Shown here: piece by piece, positions 1 to 9,376 of the stretch
How the letters are laid out: each line of letters starts with the position of its first letter
Numbering within the stretch: position 1 is the first letter of the stretch
Source of the DNA: Treponema sp.
Lineage (GTDB): Bacteria; Spirochaetota; Spirochaetia; Treponematales; Breznakiellaceae
Direction: 5' to 3'
NCBI GenBank assembly: GCA_009777735.1
Contig: WRLF01000013.1
Span: forward strand, 1-64,000
DNA: 64,000 bases
The notes under the pieces: generated by a model
What the model saw: the letters and a program-made list of their open reading frames with translations, nothing else
Told to the model about the DNA's origin: nothing
Database searches by the model: none
Program-made: the position numbers and the translations under genes

Positions 1-217
1 GTTTTCTACGGATATTTATTTTGGCATCCCCGACGGAATTACTATTGCCGCAGAAGGCGGTACGAAAGTTACCGTCAGTGGTATAGACAAGCAGCGAGTA
101 GGCGAATTAGCCGCTCAAATACGTAAATTGCGTCCGCCTGAGCCTTACAAAGGCAAGGGAATTCGGTACGATAATGAAAAAATCCGGCGGAAAGTCGGAA
201 AATCGGGTGTGAAGTAG
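1..217 (+). CDS. rplF: 50S ribosomal protein L6, C-terminal part (gene begins before window)
   Basis: Open frame ...[64 protein letters not shown]; directly upstream of rplR. Confidence 0.93.
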   Translation, partial: FSTDIYFGIPDGITIAAEGGTKVTVSGIDKQRVGELAAQIRKLRPPEPYKGKGIRYDNEKIRRKVGKSGVK

Positions 218-226
218 GGTAGTAGT

Positions 227-589
227 ATGTTGAAAAAAATGTTGGACAAAGACAGAAAACGGCTTAAACGAAAAATTCATATCCGTAAAAATATTTCCGG
301 TACGGCCGCGCGCCCCCGGATGACCGTTACGAGAAGTAACCGCAGTCTTTCGGTGCAGATCATTGATGATACCAGAGGGCATACCCTGGCATCGGCATCT
401 ACTCTGGAAAAAGAACTGCGGAGTATTAAAGTAAATGTAGCCGGAGCCGCAAAGTTAGGCGAAATTGTGGGCAAACGGCTTTTGGAGAAGGATATAAAAT
501 CCGTGGTCTTTGATCGCAACGGGTATCTGTATCATGGAATAGTCAAGGCTTTGGCCGATGGAACCCGGAAAGCCGGGGTAGAGTTTTAG
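227..589 (+). CDS. rplR: 50S ribosomal protein L18
   Basis: ORF track; L18 motifs ([46 protein letters not shown]). Confidence 0.96.
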   Translation: MLKKMLDKDRKRLKRKIHIRKNISGTAARPRMTVTRSNRSLSVQIIDDTRGHTLASASTLEKELRSIKVNVAGAAKLGEIVGKRLLEKDIKSVVFDRNGYLYHGIVKALADGTRKAGVEF

Positions 590-597
590 GGGTAGAT

Positions 598-1437
598 ATG
601 GAAAACCTTGATGATGCAACGGAACTTGCCGGAACAGAAACTGTCGAAGTGAACACTCCCGCAGATGATGTTGTCGAAGTAAAAACAACCGGAGCGGAAG
701 TTACGGAAACAGAAGCTACGGAAGCAACAGTCGTGGCAGAAGCTACGGAAGCAGAAGCTACCGTGGCAGAAAAAACTGAAACGGAAGTTGCAACGGTCGT
801 GGCGGAAGCTGCCGTAGAAACAGCCGCTGTCGAAGAGAGCTATGTTGCAGAGGCCCCGGCCGAATCCGGAAGTGAAAGACCCAGACGATTTGGAGAAGGC
901 AGAAGCGGCGGCAGAGGCCGGGATCGCGGACGTGACAGGGATAGGGGAGAGCCGGTTGAAAAAGAATTTGTAGAAAAACTGGTAAAGCTCAACCGTACCG
1001 CTAAAGCGGTAAAAGGCGGGCGCAACTTTTCCTTCTCGGCACTTACGGTTATTGGCGATCGGAAAGGCAATGTAGGGTATGGATTTGGCAAGGCCAATGA
1101 TGTTTCTGAAGCCATACGCAAAAGCATAGACAAGGCAAAGCGCAATATGGTGAAACTCCCGGTGAAAAACGGCACCATTCCCCATGAAGTAACCGGATTT
1201 TTCAAGGCTTCGCAGGTGATGCTTAAGCCTGCCTGTTCCGGAACCGGTATTATTGCCGGTGGGCCGGTGCGGGCGATAATGGAAGCAGGTGGCGTTACCG
1301 ATGTACTTTCCAAATCAATCGGCGCCGCAAGCCAGTACAATGTGGTAAAAGCTACTTTCGACTGTATCAACAAAATGATGGACCCTAAAGCAATTGCAAA
1401 AAACCGGGGCAAGTCCCTGAAAGAATTTTGGGGGTAG
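598..1437 (+). CDS. rpsE: 30S ribosomal protein S5 with long Ala/Glu/Thr/Val-rich plus RGG-like N-terminal extension
   Basis: S5 core from about KLNRTAKAVKGGRNFSFSALTVIGD onward; about 120 extra N-terminal residues. Confidence 0.95.
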   Translation: MENLDDATELAGTETVEVNTPADDVVEVKTTGAEVTETEATEATVVAEATEAEATVAEKTETEVATVVAEAAVETAAVEESYVAEAPAESGSERPRRFGEGRSGGRGRDRGRDRDRGEPVEKEFVEKLVKLNRTAKAVKGGRNFSFSALTVIGDRKGNVGYGFGKANDVSEAIRKSIDKAKRNMVKLPVKNGTIPHEVTGFFKASQVMLKPACSGTGIIAGGPVRAIMEAGGVTDVLSKSIGAASQYNVVKATFDCINKMMDPKAIAKNRGKSLKEFWG

Positions 1438-1447
1438 GAGCACTAGT

Positions 1448-1636
1448 ATGGCTAAAATAAGAATACGTCTGGTGCGGAGTACTATAAGGTGCCTTCCCAG
1501 CCAACGTGCTACAGTTCGTTCGCTGGGGCTGCGGAAAATCGGTTCCACAAATGAGTTGGAAGCAAGCCCGCCGGTTCTGGGAATGGTAAAGAAGGTATCC
1601 CACCTTGTCTCTGTGGAGGAAATCCATGGCACATGA
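1448..1636 (+). CDS. rpmD: 50S ribosomal protein L30
   Basis: 62-aa ORF between S5 and L15; L30-like sequence IRLVRSTIRCLPSQRATVRSLGLRKIGS. Confidence 0.94.
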   Translation: MAKIRIRLVRSTIRCLPSQRATVRSLGLRKIGSTNELEASPPVLGMVKKVSHLVSVEEIHGT

Positions 1637-2132
1637 CTTTGATTTGCATGCCCCTGCGGGCGCGAACAGGAAAAAACGAATCGTTGGTCGGGGACAGGGA
1701 TCCGGCAGGGGTACCACCTCGGGAAAAGGCAATAAAGGGCAGCAGGCCCGCTCCGGCGGAAAAACCTATATTGGTTTTGAAGGCGGACAGATGCCCCTGT
1801 ACCGGCGGCTTGCCCGGCGCGGTTTTTCAAACTATCCATTTAAAAAAGAATGGCAGATCGTTAACCTTGGCGAAATCGAGAAACGCTATGAAAATAATGA
1901 AACCGTGGATGCGGCTTCACTATATAAAAAAGGGCTGATTAAAAAAAGCGCCGGGCCGAAAGGCTGCCCGGTAAAAGTACTCGCGATGGGTAGTTTTACG
2001 AAAAAACTCAGTTTCAGGGTTGCCTCGGTTTCCGCTTCGGCAAAGGAAATTATTGAAAAGGCCGGAGGAACTGTGACTGTTGACCAACCGGCTGAAAAAG
2101 TAAAATCAAAAAAAGGTAAGAATAATGGCTAG
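1626..2132 (+). CDS. rplO: 50S ribosomal protein L15 (ATG at 1626; ORF track extends upstream to a TTG at 1605)
   Basis: MAHDFDLHAPAGANRKKRIVGRGQGSGRGTTSGKGNKGQQARSGG, L15 N-terminus. Confidence 0.95.
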   Translation: MAHDFDLHAPAGANRKKRIVGRGQGSGRGTTSGKGNKGQQARSGGKTYIGFEGGQMPLYRRLARRGFSNYPFKKEWQIVNLGEIEKRYENNETVDAASLYKKGLIKKSAGPKGCPVKVLAMGSFTKKLSFRVASVSASAKEIIEKAGGTVTVDQPAEKVKSKKGKNNG

Positions 2133-3453
2133 TCCCCTTGTCGGCATGTTTCGAATAAAGGAACTTCGGGAACGTATCCTCTTTACGTTCGCCATGCTGG
2201 TGGTATTCAGAATCGGCGCGGTGTTTCCCATACCGGGGATCAATGTCCGGGAACTTTCTGCCTACTTCATGTCGCATGCGAATACGGGCAATCCTATCGT
2301 TGATTACCTGGACTTTTTCGCAGGCGGCGCTTTCTCTAATTTCTCGGTGTTCATGCTGGGAATAATGCCTTATATCTCCATGTCAATCATCATGCAGCTC
2401 CTCCTCATTGTGTTTCCCAAACTAAAGAAAATTTCCCAGGAGGACGGCGGTCGGAAAAAGATACAGAAATGGCAGCGATACGGAACCGTTGGGGTGTGCC
2501 TTATCCAGTCTTTTGCCGTTACCCAATATGCCCAGAGCATTTCCCGCAGTGTGGAAAACCTGCTCAATATAAATTTTGTTCCGTTTTCCATAATAGCAAT
2601 GCTTACCGTTACTACGGGAACCATGTTCCTTATGTGGATTGGCGAGCAGATAACGAAGCGCGGTATTGGCAACGGCATATCCCTGCTGATTTTTGCCGGT
2701 ATTGTCGCCCGTCTTCCCCAGGCTGTCTGGGAATTGCGGACATGGGTGCAGGAAGACAGTTCACGATTGGTTTATGTAATAGTGGTACTTGTCCTGTTTG
2801 TTGCCGTAGTTGCTCTGGTAGTATTCGAGCAGCAAGGGCAGCGTAAAATCCCGGTGAACTATGCCAAACGGGTTGTCGGAAGGAAGATGTACGGTTCTCA
2901 AAATACTTACATCCCATTTAAAATCAATCCGTCAGGCGTTATTCCGGTCATTTTTGCTTCATCGATCCTTATGTTCCCTCTGCAGATAGCATCGACCGTG
3001 GGCGGCAATGTCGCCTGGATGGGGAGAATCGCTCAGGTGTTAAGACCGAATGGCACATGGTACAATATTTTGTATGTTTTACTTATTGTATTCTTTGCCT
3101 ATTTTTATACTCAGGTAACATTAAACCCCGTAGAAATTGCCAAGCAAATACGGGAAAACGGCGGATCCATTCCGGGAATCAGAAGCGAGCGTATTGAAGA
3201 ATATTTGACTAAAATTCTTAACCGTATAGTGCTTCCCGGATCATTATACCTGGCTTTTATTGCTATTATTCCATCAATTATTCAATGGGCGTTTGATTTT
3301 CCAACGTCTATATCGTATATTTTGGGGGGTACTTCCCTCCTGATCATGGTAGGTGTTGACCTGGATACAATGAGCCAAATTGAAGGGTTATTGAAAATGC
3401 ACCATCACGAAGGTCTCACTAAAAAGGGACGGCTGCGGAGCCGGAACCTGTAG
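2125..3453 (+). CDS. secY: Protein translocase subunit SecY
   Basis: 442-aa multi-TM protein; position after rplO; SecY motifs (FPIPGINV, YFYTQVTLNPVEIAKQIRENGGSIPGIR). Confidence 0.97.
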   Translation: MASPLVGMFRIKELRERILFTFAMLVVFRIGAVFPIPGINVRELSAYFMSHANTGNPIVDYLDFFAGGAFSNFSVFMLGIMPYISMSIIMQLLLIVFPKLKKISQEDGGRKKIQKWQRYGTVGVCLIQSFAVTQYAQSISRSVENLLNINFVPFSIIAMLTVTTGTMFLMWIGEQITKRGIGNGISLLIFAGIVARLPQAVWELRTWVQEDSSRLVYVIVVLVLFVAVVALVVFEQQGQRKIPVNYAKRVVGRKMYGSQNTYIPFKINPSGVIPVIFASSILMFPLQIASTVGGNVAWMGRIAQVLRPNGTWYNILYVLLIVFFAYFYTQVTLNPVEIAKQIRENGGSIPGIRSERIEEYLTKILNRIVLPGSLYLAFIAIIPSIIQWAFDFPTSISYILGGTSLLIMVGVDLDTMSQIEGLLKMHHHEGLTKKGRLRSRNL

Positions 3454-3493
3454 GGTTCACCGGTATGCAGCAGGTTAGAAGGAGTAGAAAAGG

Positions 3494-3607
3494 ATGAAAG
3501 TCCGGACGAGCGTTAAACCGATTTGCGATAAATGCAAGGTCATTAAACGGAATGGGATAATACGCATTATATGCGAAAATCCCAAACATAAACAGAAACA
3601 GGGCTAG
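3494..3607 (+). CDS. rpmJ: 50S ribosomal protein L36, zinc-binding form
   Basis: Manual translation [37 protein letters not shown]; below ORF-track length cutoff. Confidence 0.95.
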   Translation: MKVRTSVKPICDKCKVIKRNGIIRIICENPKHKQKQG

Positions 3608-3617
3608 GAGAAATAAT

Positions 3618-3983
3618 ATGGCGCGTCTTGTGGGAATTGACCTCCCAAATAAACATGTTAATATTGCTTTAACGTACATTTTCGGTCTTGGCCGCTCCAG
3701 CGCGGATGAAATTTGCCAAAAAGCAAAGATCGAACCCCGGCGGCTTATCAATGATCTGTCGCAGGAAGAACTTAACACGCTGCGTAATATTATCGAAAGT
3801 GATTATAAAGTTGAAGGCCGCTTACGTACCGAAGTAGCGCTGAATATCAAGCGGCTTATGGACATTGGCTGTTACCGCGGGCTTCGGCACCGCAAGGGGC
3901 TGCCGCTTCGCGGACAACGGACCCGAACGAATGCCCGTACACGCAAGGGTAAGAAAAAAACCGTTGCCGGCAAAAAGAAATAA
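3618..3983 (+). CDS. rpsM: 30S ribosomal protein S13
   Basis: [25 protein letters not shown]...[24 protein letters not shown]. Confidence 0.97.
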   Translation: MARLVGIDLPNKHVNIALTYIFGLGRSSADEICQKAKIEPRRLINDLSQEELNTLRNIIESDYKVEGRLRTEVALNIKRLMDIGCYRGLRHRKGLPLRGQRTRTNARTRKGKKKTVAGKKK

Positions 3984-3999
3984 GAGGCAGGAGGATTGA

Positions 4000-4389
4000 G
4001 TGGCTGCAAGCAGAGGCACCAAAAAAAAGAAAGAGAAAAAATCGGTATATGAAGGCAAGGTCTTTATTCAGGCAACCTTCAATAATACCATTGTTACCAT
4101 TACTGACCTGATGGGAAATACTGTTTCCTGGGCAAGTTCCGGTCAGCTTGATTTCAGGGGCGCAAAAAAATCCACGCCCTTTGCGGCCCAAAGCGTTACC
4201 GAAACTGCCGCCCAAAAAGCAATGCAGGCCGGGCTAAGGGAAGTTCATGTGTATGTTAAAGGCCCCGGTATTGGCAGGGAATCTGCTATCAGGCAGCTCG
4301 GGGTTATGGGAATTACGGTAAAATCCATTAGTGATGTTACCCCCATACCGCACAATGGCTGCAGGCCGAGGAAGACTCGCCGTATTTAG
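4000..4389 (+). CDS. rpsK: 30S ribosomal protein S11 (GTG start)
   Basis: S11 motifs ([35 protein letters not shown]). Confidence 0.96.
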   Translation: MAASRGTKKKKEKKSVYEGKVFIQATFNNTIVTITDLMGNTVSWASSGQLDFRGAKKSTPFAAQSVTETAAQKAMQAGLREVHVYVKGPGIGRESAIRQLGVMGITVKSISDVTPIPHNGCRPRKTRRI

Positions 4390-4422
4390 CGGCGAACGGC
4401 ACAGGCAGAGAGGAGAATTAAC

Positions 4423-5058
4423 ATGGCAAGATATACCGGTCCTGTATGTAGGATGTGCAGAACCGAGCAGAAAAAATTGATGCTCAAAGGCGAGCGCTGC
4501 AAGAGCGATAAATGCCCCATCAACCGAAAACGTTCTGCCCCCGGCAAGGATCCCAAGGCACGGCCCGGGAAACGATCGGATTATGGAACGCAGCTAAGGG
4601 AAAAGCAAAAGCTCAGAAGAATTTACGGAATGCAGGAAAAACAGTTCCGTCTGTTTTTTGAACGGGGTGTACGCATGGCCGGTATTACCGGAGAAAACCT
4701 GTTTATTCAACTGGAGCGGAGACTGGATAATGTCGTATACCGCCTTCGGTTCGCCTCATCCCGCAGTCAGGCACGTCAGATTGTTTCACACGGTCATATT
4801 CTGGTAAATGGCCGGAAAGTAAATATTCCTTCATATCTCGTCAAAGCCAATGATGAAATCAGTATTGCCGGTAATAGCAGAGGAATGACGCTGATTAAGG
4901 ACGCGTTGAAGGAATTTGGCAAGTCCGGGGTTATGCCATGGCTTTCTTTGGATCCCGATGCGATGAAGGGTACATTCCTTGCCGCGCCTCAACGCAGTGA
5001 TATTACCGATCTTGGCGATATCAAGGAACAGATGATCATCGAATTTTATTCGAAATAA
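4423..5058 (+). CDS. rpsD: 30S ribosomal protein S4, Cys-containing form
   Basis: MARYTGPVCRMCRTEQKKLMLKGERCKSDKCPINRK...; S4 core and S4 RNA-binding domain. Confidence 0.97.
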   Translation: MARYTGPVCRMCRTEQKKLMLKGERCKSDKCPINRKRSAPGKDPKARPGKRSDYGTQLREKQKLRRIYGMQEKQFRLFFERGVRMAGITGENLFIQLERRLDNVVYRLRFASSRSQARQIVSHGHILVNGRKVNIPSYLVKANDEISIAGNSRGMTLIKDALKEFGKSGVMPWLSLDPDAMKGTFLAAPQRSDITDLGDIKEQMIIEFYSK

Positions 5059-5067
5059 GGAGTCCCA

Positions 5068-6123
5068 ATGTCCCGAAAGAACCTTATTAAAGGATTCAAG
5101 CGTCCCAAAGGTATTACTTTTGAACACGGTGATCTTACTTCAAGTTACGGAAAGTTTACCGCTAGTCCTTTTGAGTCGGGGTTTGGTACGACCATCGGCA
5201 ATACCCTGCGCAGAATCCTTCTTTCTTCAATTCAGGGATATGCAATCACGGCTGTTAAGATTACCTCTTTTGATGAAGAAGGTACGGCACATTATATATC
5301 AAGCGAATTTGAAACAATTCCCAATATAGTTGAAGATACGCTGGAAGTGATTAATAACCTGAAGCAGGTACGCCTGAGGCTTCCCGACGATGTGGAACAG
5401 GAAATTTTATTATATGAATGGTCCGGTAATATGGCAGTAACAAGCGAAATGCTTGAACGGCCGGGACAGGTTGAAGTGAATAACAAGGATCTGAGTATTA
5501 TGACTCTGATGGATAATGCCAAAATATGTCTTGAAATTCAGATCGATCTTGGCAGGGGATATGTTCCGTCTGAGGTCAATGAGCGTTATGTGGAAGTAAT
5601 CGGAACAATCCCGCTGGATGCGATTTATTCCCCGGTTAAAAAAGTAAAATTTGCCGTTGAACCTACCCGTGTAGGGCAGCGCAGCGATTATGACAAACTG
5701 GTACTTGATATTTGGACTGACGGTACCGTAAAACCCGATGACGTTTTGGCCGAAGCTGCAAAAATCGCAAAGGATCACTTTTCGGTTTTTATTAACTTTG
5801 ATGAAAACAGCTTTGGTCTTGATGAAGATAATGACGAAGACAGTGAGCGTACGAGAACATTCCTAAGTACTCCGGTGGAGGAACTTGAACTTTCGGTTCG
5901 TTCCTCAAATTGTCTTAAAAACGCAGATATAAAAACCATAGGTGATTTGGTTCGCAGAACCGAGGATGATATTAACAAAACACGCAATTTCGGCAAAAAG
6001 TCCCTTCAGGAGATTAAAGATAAACTTAATGAATGGGGTTTAAGCCTGGGGATGACGGACATAAAACTTTTGAAGAATGCGGTTCGCATGGTACCCCAAA
6101 AGGAAGCGGCAGATGAAACATAG
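5068..6123 (+). CDS. rpoA: RNA polymerase subunit alpha
   Basis: [31 protein letters not shown] and alpha-CTD motif. Confidence 0.97.
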   Translation: MSRKNLIKGFKRPKGITFEHGDLTSSYGKFTASPFESGFGTTIGNTLRRILLSSIQGYAITAVKITSFDEEGTAHYISSEFETIPNIVEDTLEVINNLKQVRLRLPDDVEQEILLYEWSGNMAVTSEMLERPGQVEVNNKDLSIMTLMDNAKICLEIQIDLGRGYVPSEVNERYVEVIGTIPLDAIYSPVKKVKFAVEPTRVGQRSDYDKLVLDIWTDGTVKPDDVLAEAAKIAKDHFSVFINFDENSFGLDEDNDEDSERTRTFLSTPVEELELSVRSSNCLKNADIKTIGDLVRRTEDDINKTRNFGKKSLQEIKDKLNEWGLSLGMTDIKLLKNAVRMVPQKEAADET

Positions 6124-6559
6124 AAGAGGATTTAATCCCCTCAACCGGATGGCGGCACATCGTAAAGCCCTGCATCGCAGCATGGTCACCAGTCTGTTCC
6201 GGCATGAGCGGATCAGCACAACGAAGGCAAAGGCGCTTGAGATTCGAAGGACAGCGGAAAAAATGATAACCCGTGCCAAGCTTGATTCGGTTCACAACCG
6301 GCGAATTGTTTCTGCCAGATTGTACGATGAAGGCATTGTGGCAAAGCTATTTACCGATATAGCGCCGAGGATGAAAGAACGCAATGGCGGCTATACACGG
6401 ATTCTCAAGCTCGGTGAACGGAAAGGAGATGCAGCTCAAATGGTGCTTCTGGAACTGGTGGATTACAAGCTGGATGCCGACGGCGCCGAAAAAAAGGCCG
6501 GTAAAAAAGAAGCCAAAGCAAAGGAAAAGTCCGAAAAGAAAGACACTAAAGAGAAATAA
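6113..6559 (+). CDS. rplQ: 50S ribosomal protein L17 with Lys/Ala/Glu-rich C-terminal tail
   Basis: [48 protein letters not shown] at 6113, overlaps rpoA end. Confidence 0.96.
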   Translation: MKHRRGFNPLNRMAAHRKALHRSMVTSLFRHERISTTKAKALEIRRTAEKMITRAKLDSVHNRRIVSARLYDEGIVAKLFTDIAPRMKERNGGYTRILKLGERKGDAAQMVLLELVDYKLDADGAEKKAGKKEAKAKEKSEKKDTKEK

Positions 6560-6570
6560 GGGGAATATAG

Positions 6571-6777
6571 ATGGCGAAAGGGCATAGAGGTAAAGGAATA
6601 CTGGATTTATTTGCACGCGGGAGGGGAACCTGTCCGGTTTGCGGGGCAAGCGGAATAAAGCTGCTGTACGAACAGGAAGCGGACGGTCAAAAAGTGAAAG
6701 TTTGTAAACCCTGTAGAGCGGCAATTAAACACGGAAAAAAAAGTATCCCATCCCAGCCTGCTGCAGTTGCCGAGTGA
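6571..6777 (+). CDS. Small basic zinc-ribbon-like protein (CPVCG...CKPC), unknown function
   Basis: 68-aa ORF 12 nt after rplQ, same strand, two CxxC motifs. Confidence 0.75.
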   Translation: MAKGHRGKGILDLFARGRGTCPVCGASGIKLLYEQEADGQKVKVCKPCRAAIKHGKKSIPSQPAAVAE

Positions 6778-6798
6778 CGAACTTTTAATCTCCAGTAT

Positions 6799-7362
6799 AT
6801 GAAGGATGAAAAAACCCTTGTTTGGAAAGAAAAAGGCCGTAAAAAGGTATTTGATTGCAGGGTATTTTCAGTCTATGAAAGTTATTGTGTAAGACCCAGA
6901 GGTAATAACCCTGACGAATTGCGGACATTCTCCGTTATTGACACTTCGGAATGGGCTATTGTTGTGCCGGTAGCGGGAGATAACTTTGTCATGGTGCGCC
7001 AATGGCGTCACAGTTCACAGTCTATATGCCTTGAATTTCCCGGCGGTGTTTTTGAACCAGGTGAAAATCCGGCAGCGGCAGCAGCGCGGGAATTGCTGGA
7101 AGAAACCGGTTATAGACCGGGAACAATACGTAAAATCGGTGAGTTCAGTCCCAATCCGGCGATAATGGCAAACAAAGTGCACTTTTTTTTGGCCGAAGAT
7201 CTGGTTAATACCGGCAGGCAGGAACTTGACCCTGATGAATTCGTGGAAGTGGAACTGGTCAGCATAGAGACTGTCAAAAAAAATATGGGAAAGCCGCCTT
7301 TTTCCCATGCCTTAATGGGCAGCGCACTGCTTCTGTATTTGCAATCACAAGACCTCATTTGA
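6799..7362 (+). CDS. NUDIX hydrolase, ADP-ribose pyrophosphatase-like
   Basis: NUDIX box GGVFEPGENPAAAAARELLEETGY. Confidence 0.9.
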   Translation: MKDEKTLVWKEKGRKKVFDCRVFSVYESYCVRPRGNNPDELRTFSVIDTSEWAIVVPVAGDNFVMVRQWRHSSQSICLEFPGGVFEPGENPAAAAARELLEETGYRPGTIRKIGEFSPNPAIMANKVHFFLAEDLVNTGRQELDPDEFVEVELVSIETVKKNMGKPPFSHALMGSALLLYLQSQDLI

Positions 7363-7451
7363 CGTGACATTCATCAACCCCACTCCCCATCCCTAACTAG
7401 ATGTTTAAATCTCTGCATGGTATACTTAAAAAATTATTGGAGGAGGCTTAC

Positions 7452-8408
7452 ATGGAGCATTTTACCCCGCAAAAAGTGGGAAAGTTCCTGAACCCGGCAA
7501 GAATCACCATGATACTGGGCGGTATTTTCCTGGTGATACTGCTGGCAACCAGTGTTTTTATCGTTGACCAAACCGAGGAAGCAGTTATTACCCGTTTTGG
7601 CAGGTACATTGGTACAAGGGGGCCTGGTTTGCAGTTCAAGCTGCCCTTTGGCATTGACCGGAACTATACGATAAACGTCAGGACAGTGCAGACCCAGGAG
7701 TTTGGATACCGTACTTTACGAGGCGGCAGTTCACCGGCTTATGCTTCACAGACCGGCGAGTCCGTTATGCTTACGGGCGATCTCAACATTGTTGATGTTG
7801 AATGGATCATCCAATACCGGGTAGAGGATCCCAGGGCGTGGGTTTTTAATGTTAACGAACGTATCCCCACCATTCGCGATGTGTCACGTTCAGTTATCAA
7901 TATGCTGGTTGGTGACCGTGCTATCATGAATATTATGGGAATAGAACGCAGTGCCATCGAAGCTGAAGGGATCAGGCTGATGAATGAAACATTCCGGCGT
8001 TATGACCTGGGAATAAATGTCATTGCGGTAAGGCTCCAGAATGTGCTCCCTCCGAGTGGTGTGCAGCAGGCTTTCGAGGATGTTAACAGGGCAATGCAGG
8101 ACAGGGAACGGCTTGTCAACGAAGGGCAGCAGGTGTACAACGAAGAAATTCCCCGAACGAGAGGCGAGGCTGAAAGGCTGGTACAGGTAGCTCAGGGCTA
8201 TGCAACCGAGCGTGTGAACAGGGCTCGCGGTGATGTTGCCCGTTTCAATGTGGTATTGGATGAATACCAGCGTGCCCCTGCGGTAACAAGGCAGCGTCTT
8301 TATTATGAAATGGTTGAGGAAGTATTCAAGGATGAGGAAGGCACGGCACTTATCGACCACAACCTGAGAAATTTCCTGCCCATGCTGAATTTGGGAGGTA
8401 CCCGGTAA
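7452..8408 (+). CDS. hflK: HflK-like SPFH/band-7 protease modulator
   Basis: Single TM plus SPFH domain (DQTEEAVITRFGRYIGTRGPGLQFKLPFGID); AGGAGG upstream of ATG 7452. Confidence 0.9.
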   Translation: MEHFTPQKVGKFLNPARITMILGGIFLVILLATSVFIVDQTEEAVITRFGRYIGTRGPGLQFKLPFGIDRNYTINVRTVQTQEFGYRTLRGGSSPAYASQTGESVMLTGDLNIVDVEWIIQYRVEDPRAWVFNVNERIPTIRDVSRSVINMLVGDRAIMNIMGIERSAIEAEGIRLMNETFRRYDLGINVIAVRLQNVLPPSGVQQAFEDVNRAMQDRERLVNEGQQVYNEEIPRTRGEAERLVQVAQGYATERVNRARGDVARFNVVLDEYQRAPAVTRQRLYYEMVEEVFKDEEGTALIDHNLRNFLPMLNLGGTR

Positions 8409-9376
8409 TGAAAAAAATAGTTACTACAGCTGTTGTTGTTTTTGTTATTTTTATCGGTCTTTTGGTAGCCGGTCCGTTTTTTGTTATTAACGAAGGCGAA
8501 CAGGCTGTCGTTGTGCAGATGGGACGGATTGTCAATGAAATTACCGATGCCGGTCTGAAAGTCAAGATTCCCATTATTGACGAAGTAGTCAGGTATCCCA
8601 AGAGGATAATGGCATGGGACGGTGAGGCAAGGCTTATGCCCACCGCGGAAAGGCAGTACATCTTTGTCGATGTAACTGCCCGCTGGCGGATTGCCGATCC
8701 CACAATGTTTTATATGTCCATTGGCACTGTTAGTCAGGCTTATTCAAAGCTTGCCGAAATTATCGACTCTGAAGTACGTACCGTAGTAGCGGAAAATTTA
8801 CTGCTGGAGTCGGTGCGGAATTCAAATATTATTATGGAACGTCCCCCGGTTGTCGAGGATTTGGGTTTGAGCGAAGATATTGAGGCTGATATTATTGTAC
8901 AGCCCGGCTCCGGTCATGAGCCCATTTCACGCGGCCGCTTCGAACTTGCCGATGAAATACTTTCCCGTTCAAGGCGCATGGTTCCGGAATACGGCATTGA
9001 GCTTATTGATGTGATAACCCGGCAGATACGGTACTCCGATGAGCTTACCCAAAGCGTCTATGCCCGTATGATTCGGGAACGTAACCAGATTGCCCAGTAT
9101 TACCGATCGGCCGGCGAAGGCAGTAAAGCGGAGTGGCTGGGCAGGATGGAAAACGAGAAGCGTACCCTGCTTTCTGATGCGTATCGCCAGGCGGAAATAA
9201 TCCGGGGTGCTGCGGATGCGGAAGCGGCAAGGCTTTATGCCGATGCCTACAACCGCAACCAGTCTTTCTTTAATTTTTGGCGGGCTGTGGAATCGTACCG
9301 CAGTACTCTGCCGAATTTTGAGAAAACCCTTTCAACTGACATGGAATATTTCCGCTATCTGTACAACCCGCAATGA
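8408..9376 (+). CDS. hflC: HflC-like SPFH/band-7 protease modulator
   Basis: FFVINEGEQAVVVQMGRIV..., overlaps hflK stop (TAATG). Confidence 0.9.
   Translation: MKKIVTTAVVVFVIFIGLLVAGPFFVINEGEQAVVVQMGRIVNEITDAGLKVKIPIIDEVVRYPKRIMAWDGEARLMPTAERQYIFVDVTARWRIADPTMFYMSIGTVSQAYSKLAEIIDSEVRTVVAENLLLESVRNSNIIMERPPVVEDLGLSEDIEADIIVQPGSGHEPISRGRFELADEILSRSRRMVPEYGIELIDVITRQIRYSDELTQSVYARMIRERNQIAQYYRSAGEGSKAEWLGRMENEKRTLLSDAYRQAEIIRGAADAEAARLYADAYNRNQSFFNFWRAVESYRSTLPNFEKTLSTDMEYFRYLYNPQ

Noticed and set aside
586-1185. 199-aa minus-strand ORF rich in F/S/G/C opposite rpsE
   Set aside because: Shadow of the repetitive acidic/RGG coding sequence of rpsE; no RBS or family resemblance.
7372-7396. C-rich run ccccactccccatccc as a second G-quadruplex
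   Set aside because: Only three usable tracts on the opposite strand, so it does not meet the four-tract rule.
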